From Closterium sp. Naga37s-1 (Eukaryota > Streptophyta > Zygnematophyceae > Desmidiales > Closteriaceae), in the NCBI GenBank assembly GCA_947471745.1, contig CANJKZ010000423.1, forward strand, positions 248,001 through 312,000: a stretch of DNA of 64,000 bases, written 5' to 3'. This document shows, in pieces, positions 60,079 through 64,000 of the stretch (positions are counted from its first letter, which is position 1; every line of letters starts with the position of its first letter). A program made the translations under genes and the position numbers. The notes beneath the pieces are model-generated. The model had not been told where the DNA came from, ran no database searches, and was given only the letters and a program-made list of their open reading frames with translations.

Positions 60079-63000
60079 ATGGCTACCACTTCGCTAACCG
60101 CGGCTCGCGTGCTGGCGTGCCCGTCGCGCACGGCTTCATGGCTCGCTCCTAAAACCGCGCCACGTGTCGTCTGCGTGTCCGTCGGTCCTTCCTCCACCCC
60201 GTCTTCCTCCTCCTCGTCCTCCGCGTTTCCCGCCTCAGCCAAGTCAGGAAGCTGTTGCGGCTCGCCATCAACCGGATCAGTCTCCGCTTCAGCAGCAGCG
60301 TCGTCCGCAGCGGTCACAGCCGCGCCGCCTGCCGCGTCAACCGCAGCACCCGCGTCGCCGCAGCTGACTCCGTCGCTGACGTCAGCAGCGAGCGATGCGG
60401 CGGCGTACGCAATTGCGAACCCGCCGAGAACGGACTGGACGAGGGACGAGATCCAGGCTATCTACTCGTCGCCGCTCCTCGACCTTATCTTCCACGGGGT
60501 ACGGTCTGTTGGGGTACGGTCCGTTGGGGTACAGTCCGTAGGAGTACGGTCCGTAGATGTACGGTTGTGTAGAAGGGGGCAAGTACGAAGCCGCGGAGAT
60601 CGGACTGGACGAGGGACGAGATCCAGGCCATTTACTCGTCGCCGCTGCTCGACCTGATCTTCCACGGGGTACGGTCTGTAGGGGTCCAGTTTGTAGGGGT
60701 ACGGTTGGTAGGGGTACGGTCGGTAGGGGTACGGTCGGTAGGGGTACGGTCGGTAGGGGTACGGTCGGTAGGGGTACGGTCGGTAGGGGTACGGTCGGTA
60801 GGGGTACGGTCGGTAGGGGTACGGTCCTTATTAAGGGGTAGGGTCTGTAGGGGGTGTGTCCGTAAAGGGTATGGTCCGTATTGGTACGGTCCCAAGCTGA
60901 ACGAGAGGCATCCTATTAATTCCAAAATACTTGTGACGACGATTCTACGGTCCATAGGGGTATGTCCGTGAGGGTAGTGTTCGTAGAAGGAGAGCGGTCC
61001 GTAGAAGAATCATGATCGGTAGGGTGTGAGCATGTGAGCGGTTTGTAACGGTCTGGAAGTATGTGACGTCTGAGCGAGTACGCACGAAGGTTGCGCGTAA
61101 CGGAAAGGGTTGTTCCAAGCTGAACGAGAGGCGGGATCGGGCGACTGTGGCGACAATTCCACCGATTCATAATGCGCGGGAACGAGAATGCTTGACGTTC
61201 CGCGTAACGGGAAAAGGTTGTTTCCGAAATCAGGCGACTGTGGCGACGATAGCACCAATTCGTGTCGGTCGGCGCTAGCTACACGGCAGCAGCAAGGGGG
61301 ACAGCCGGGAGATAAAGCCGGCAGGTGCAGCAGTGCGCGCTTCTGCCATCCCCTCTCCACCCTTCCCCCCTTCCACCCTCCCCCTCTCGTCCCTCCCCCC
61401 CCACCTCCCGCTTCCCTTCCCGCCAATCCCGCACACACCCTCGTCATAGTCCGTATCGAGACGCCTCTAAAGCTTTTTGAAACCAGGCACCTTCCTACCA
61501 CGCTTTTTTCCCGTTCCCATATCCTAACCCTGTACACTCCTTCCCCTCCATCCGCGTGCTTCTACAGTCGCAGGTGCACCGCGCGGTGCATGGGAACAGG
61601 GAGGTGCAGCAGTGCACGCTGCTGTCCGTGAAGACCGGCGGATGCTCCGAGGATTGCTCCTACTGCGCGCAGTCGTCGCGCTACGACACGAGCCTGGAGC
61701 CGGGCAAGTTCATGCCGGAAGACGAGGTTATCAGCGCCGCGAAGAAGGTGAGAGGAATTATAACGGGTTATGCTAATAACGGGTTGGGATTATAACGAAC
61801 AAAGCCCGTCGCGCTACGACACCAGCCTGGAGCCGGCCAAGTTCATGCCGGAGGACGAGGTTATCAGCGCCACGAAGAAGGTGAGGGTGGGATTGTAACG
61901 GATTGGTCTTATAGCGGGTTGTGCTTATAACGAACAAAGTCTGTCGCGCTACGACACCAGCCTGGAGCCGGGCAAGTTCATGCCGGAAGGCGAGGTTATC
62001 AGCGCCGCGAAGAAGGTGATCGGGGTTGTAATGGTTGCACTTATGGCTTGTTGTGCTTGCAACGGGTTTTGCTATAACGAGAGACGTCGTCGTTGCGCCA
62101 CGACACCAGCCTAGAGCAAGCATGGCAAGTTCATGCCGCACGACGAAAAATGATTTAGCGCTGCAAAGAAGGTAAGTGGGCCTGTTTGGCTGGTATCAAG
62201 TCCTGCTTTAATAGAGTTGCTCTCATAGCGACCAAAAGCCGTCAGGCTCGACTGTTTCTAGCTCATGGCAGGTGAAGGTTTTGTGCAGAAGCAGAATTTA
62301 TTGGTCATTTTATTTTACAGTACCATGCCCTCTATCACCCCTCTCATCCCATGTACACTCCCTCTTACCATCCCATCGCACGTATCATCCCTCTCCACAT
62401 CCCCTAAACCATATCCCTCCGTCAGGCGAAGGAGAGCGGCAGCACGCGGTTCTGCATGGGCACGGCATGGCGCGGGGCCACAGGCCACTCGGACGACTTT
62501 AACAAAGTGCTGGGCTATGTGCGCACCATCAAGTGAGTGGGCGGGGGAAACGGGGAGTGCGTGGAGGGGCTTGATGATTGGGCGAGTTGGGCTTGGTGTG
62601 TTTCCTCTGTTGCTGTACGGGACAGCGGAATGTTGAGTGCGTGCTCAAATGGGAGCACTCGGACGACTTTAACAAAGTGCTGGGCTATGTGCGCACCATC
62701 GAGTGAGTGGGACTGTGTGCGTGCACGAAGGGGTTTGTTGCAGTCACGTGGCAGAGGAAGGGAGTGCATGTTCCTTACGGGCCACTCGGACGATTTCAAC
62801 AAAGTGCTGGGCTATGTGCGCACCATCAAGTGAGTGGGCGTGGGGGGGGGGGGGATGGGCTTGGTGAGTGTGCAGCGGAGTAAGTGCATGCATGCATGAC
62901 GGAGGGAGGGGCCACTCGGACGATTTCAACAAAGTGCTGGGCTATGTGCGCACCATCAAGTGAGTGAGCAAATGGGATTTAGCATAAACGCTAAGCGCCA

Positions 63001-63791
63001 CTCTCGCAGACTAATTGCGTGTGTGATGGAGAAGCCGCACACTAGCACTTCAGCAAAGTGCTGGGGTCGGGTATGTGCGCTTTTCAGTTGAGTAGGCGAG
63101 TGGGGGCCTTGGGTCGTGCGCAGCATCAAAGGGAGCGTGGGGGGTTGAGAGCTGCTTGGCTTACATCAGCTGAGTCAAGGAGTGCGTGTTGTGTTGGGGA
63201 GGGGTCTCACAGGTGATAAGGGCACATGGGCATGGAGGTGTGCTGCACGGTGGCAGGCGCAGGAAGCTGAAGCAGGCTGGGCTGACCGTTTACAACCACA
63301 ACCTCAACACGTTTCGCGAGTTACACCCGTTTCATCCCCCCTTTCCCCTGTGTGTTCCTATCAAGCGCTGTGTGCTCCAGACTAAAACCCTGTGTATTCG
63401 CACCATTCCCCTGTGTCTTCCGCACCCCCCCCTTCCCCCCTGAATGGTATCCCTCGTCCCAGGGACATGGGCATGGAGGTGTGCTGCACGCTGGCATGGT
63501 GACTGAACAGTAGAGACGGTGCAACTGACCCTCTGTGCTCTCTCTCTCTCTGCGCCCCCTCCTCTCCGCTCTCTCCTCCCCCCAGGGACATGGGCATGGA
63601 GGTGTGCTGCACGCTGGGAATGCTGACGGAGCAGCAGGCGGTGCAGCTGAAGCAGGCGGGGCTGACGGCCTACAACCACAACCTCGACACGTCCCGCGAG
63701 TATTATCCCAACGTCATCAGCACGCGCACCTATGATGACCGCCTGCAGACCATTGCCTATGCGCGCAACGCTGGAATCTCTGTGTGCTCCG
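60079..63791 (+). CDS. BIO2: Biotin synthase, exons 1-4 (continues past window)
   Basis: Radical-SAM enzyme that inserts sulfur into dethiobiotin in the last step of biotin synthesis, mitochondrial in plants. Exons are 60079-60498, 61568-61747, 62426-62532 and 63586-63791, all GT-AG and in one frame (304 codons so far). Residues 1-100 are Ala/Ser/Arg-rich with almost no acidic residues, a typical organelle transit peptide. The catalytic protein follows: [38 protein letters not shown], the cluster motif [12 protein letters not shown] (CxxxCxxC), [43 protein letters not shown] and [10 protein letters not shown]. The Cys in FCMG, VCCTLG and VCSG match the second-cluster ligands of the family. 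The C-terminal third is beyond base 64000. The ATG at 60079 is the only one giving a full transit region. Every exon has partial tandem copies beside it. Confidence 0.94.
60496..60560 (+). repeat. 15-bp repeat seeded at BIO2 exon 1 donor
   Basis: GGGGTACGGTCTGTT begins at the exon/intron boundary (ACGGG|GTACGG) and is repeated four to five times. Confidence 0.92.
60582..60668 (+). pseudogene. Second copy of BIO2 exon 1 3' end
   Basis: CGGACTGGACGAGGGACGAG through GACCTGATCTTCCACGGG|GTACGG repeats the last 85 bases of exon 1 with about seven changes and the same donor. Its own acceptor is not evident. If spliced from the first donor it would be skipped. Confidence 0.93.
60660..60836 (+). repeat. 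15-bp minisatellite (GGGGTACGGTCGGTA)
   Basis: About eleven units following the second donor copy. The unit contains the donor GGG|GTACGG. Confidence 0.95.
60890..61260. repeat. Diverged duplications inside BIO2 intron 1
   Basis: CCAAGCTGAACGAGAGGC occurs at about 60893 and 61113. GGCGACTGTGGCGACAAT and GGCGACTGTGGCGACGAT occur at 61138 and 61233. Confidence 0.8.
61800..62175 (+). repeat. Three downstream partial copies of BIO2 exon 2
   Basis: Copies end at about 61881, 62016 and 62171, each with GCGCTACGACACCAGCCTGG-type starts and GCGAAGAAG|GT ends (GTGAGG, GTGATC, GTAAGT). Divergence increases with distance from the true exon. The third has indels that break the frame. Confidence 0.95.
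62655..63095 (+). repeat. Four downstream partial copies of BIO2 exon 3
   Basis: CACTCGGACGACTTTAACAA ... GTGCGCACCATC(A/G)A|GTGAGT at 62657-62708, 62776-62835 and 62907-62964, plus a decayed one near 63045-63092 (GTATGTGCGCTTTTCAGTTG). The first three keep a consensus donor. Confidence 0.95.
63215..63500 (+). repeat. Two upstream partial copies of BIO2 exon 4
   Basis: The copy at 63218-63323 (ATGGGCATGGAGGTGTGCTG ... TACAACCACAACCTCAACAC) has an internal deletion. The copy at 63463-63500 starts after CCCAG and covers about 35 bases. The true exon starts at 63586. Confidence 0.93.
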
Positions 63792-63858
63792 GTGAGTGGC
63801 CTGTGCCCATGCCTCTTGTGAGTGGTCGGTCCTGTTCCAGCATTTCGGTCTGCTCGTG

Positions 63859-63966
63859 GTCCCGCGAGTTCTACCCCAACGTCATCAGCACGCGCACCTA
63901 TGACGACCGCCTGCAGACCATTGCCTATGCGCGCAACGCCGGCATCTCTATGTGCTCCGGTGAGTG
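63859..63966 (+). pseudogene. Downstream partial copy of BIO2 exon 4
   Basis: TCCCGCGAGTTCTACCCCAA through ATCTCTATGTGCTCCG|GTGAGT repeats the last 102 bases of exon 4 with a few changes and the same donor. It stays open in frame. Confidence 0.94.
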
Positions 63967-64000
63967 GCCTGCTCTGGTGTGTGTGTGCGGGAGGGGGTAC

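Noticed and set aside
60079-63791. Bacterial contamination or recent transfer of biotin synthase
   Set aside because: Four spliced exons, a transit-like leader and plant-type sequence show a native nuclear gene.

Overview
The window is nuclear DNA of a eukaryote in the green (streptophyte) lineage. The evidence is spliced genes with GT-AG introns, a plant-type biotin synthase with a transit-like leader, a plant-type LRRC40 homologue, a decayed root-cap-domain gene, plant-style copia, chromovirus and hAT elements, and TTTAGGG-like motifs. A charophyte alga, possibly a zygnematophyte such as Closterium, is my best guess. That is inference from protein style, not a demonstrated assignment.

Layout. 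Bases 1-39,500 are mostly transposon graveyard. A minus-strand RS/Pro-rich gag-like ORF (456-2014) is followed by a non-LTR-type reverse transcriptase pseudogene. That pseudogene is split by a young, complete Ty1/copia element (2827-10345; 135-bp LTRs differing at one base; AGGGG target duplication). Next come a root-cap-domain pseudogene (minus, about 12.0-12.65 kb), a second reverse transcriptase relic (13.4-14.9 kb), a 5'-truncated chromovirus fragment (15.5-17.35 kb), a 243-bp tandem duplication, and two small paralogous His/Gly/Lys-rich genes (19.3-21.1 kb, minus). A complete but decayed Ty3/gypsy chromovirus follows (21987-27517; CGTAG duplication), then a PIF/Harbinger-like MITE (27822-27976), a decayed copia, and an hAT transposase gene interrupted by a second, 3'-truncated copia (31.4-35.6 kb). 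A 585-bp element with 22-bp inverted repeats closes this part.

Bases 39,530-64,000 hold three host genes on the plus strand. The first is a 21-exon LRRC40-type leucine-rich-repeat gene (39530-54420, 697 aa predicted). The second is a two-exon gene for an 827-aa disordered protein with nine copies of an R-L-x-R-S-L-x-x-D-D-like motif (56474-59257). The third is the first four exons of mitochondrial-type biotin synthase BIO2 (60079 to beyond the window end).

The most striking observation is that the host genes are full of partial exon copies. Copies upstream of a true exon repeat its 5' end together with the 3' splice site. Copies downstream repeat its 3' end together with the 5' splice site. 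Several have expanded into long minisatellites (15-bp, 23-bp, 82-bp, 14-bp and another 15-bp unit) that start at the 5' splice site or just inside the intron. One 23-bp array repeats a consensus donor site about 37 times. The same pattern in unrelated neighbouring genes suggests a genome-wide process that duplicates splice junctions. I found no CRISPR array, tRNA or rRNA gene.
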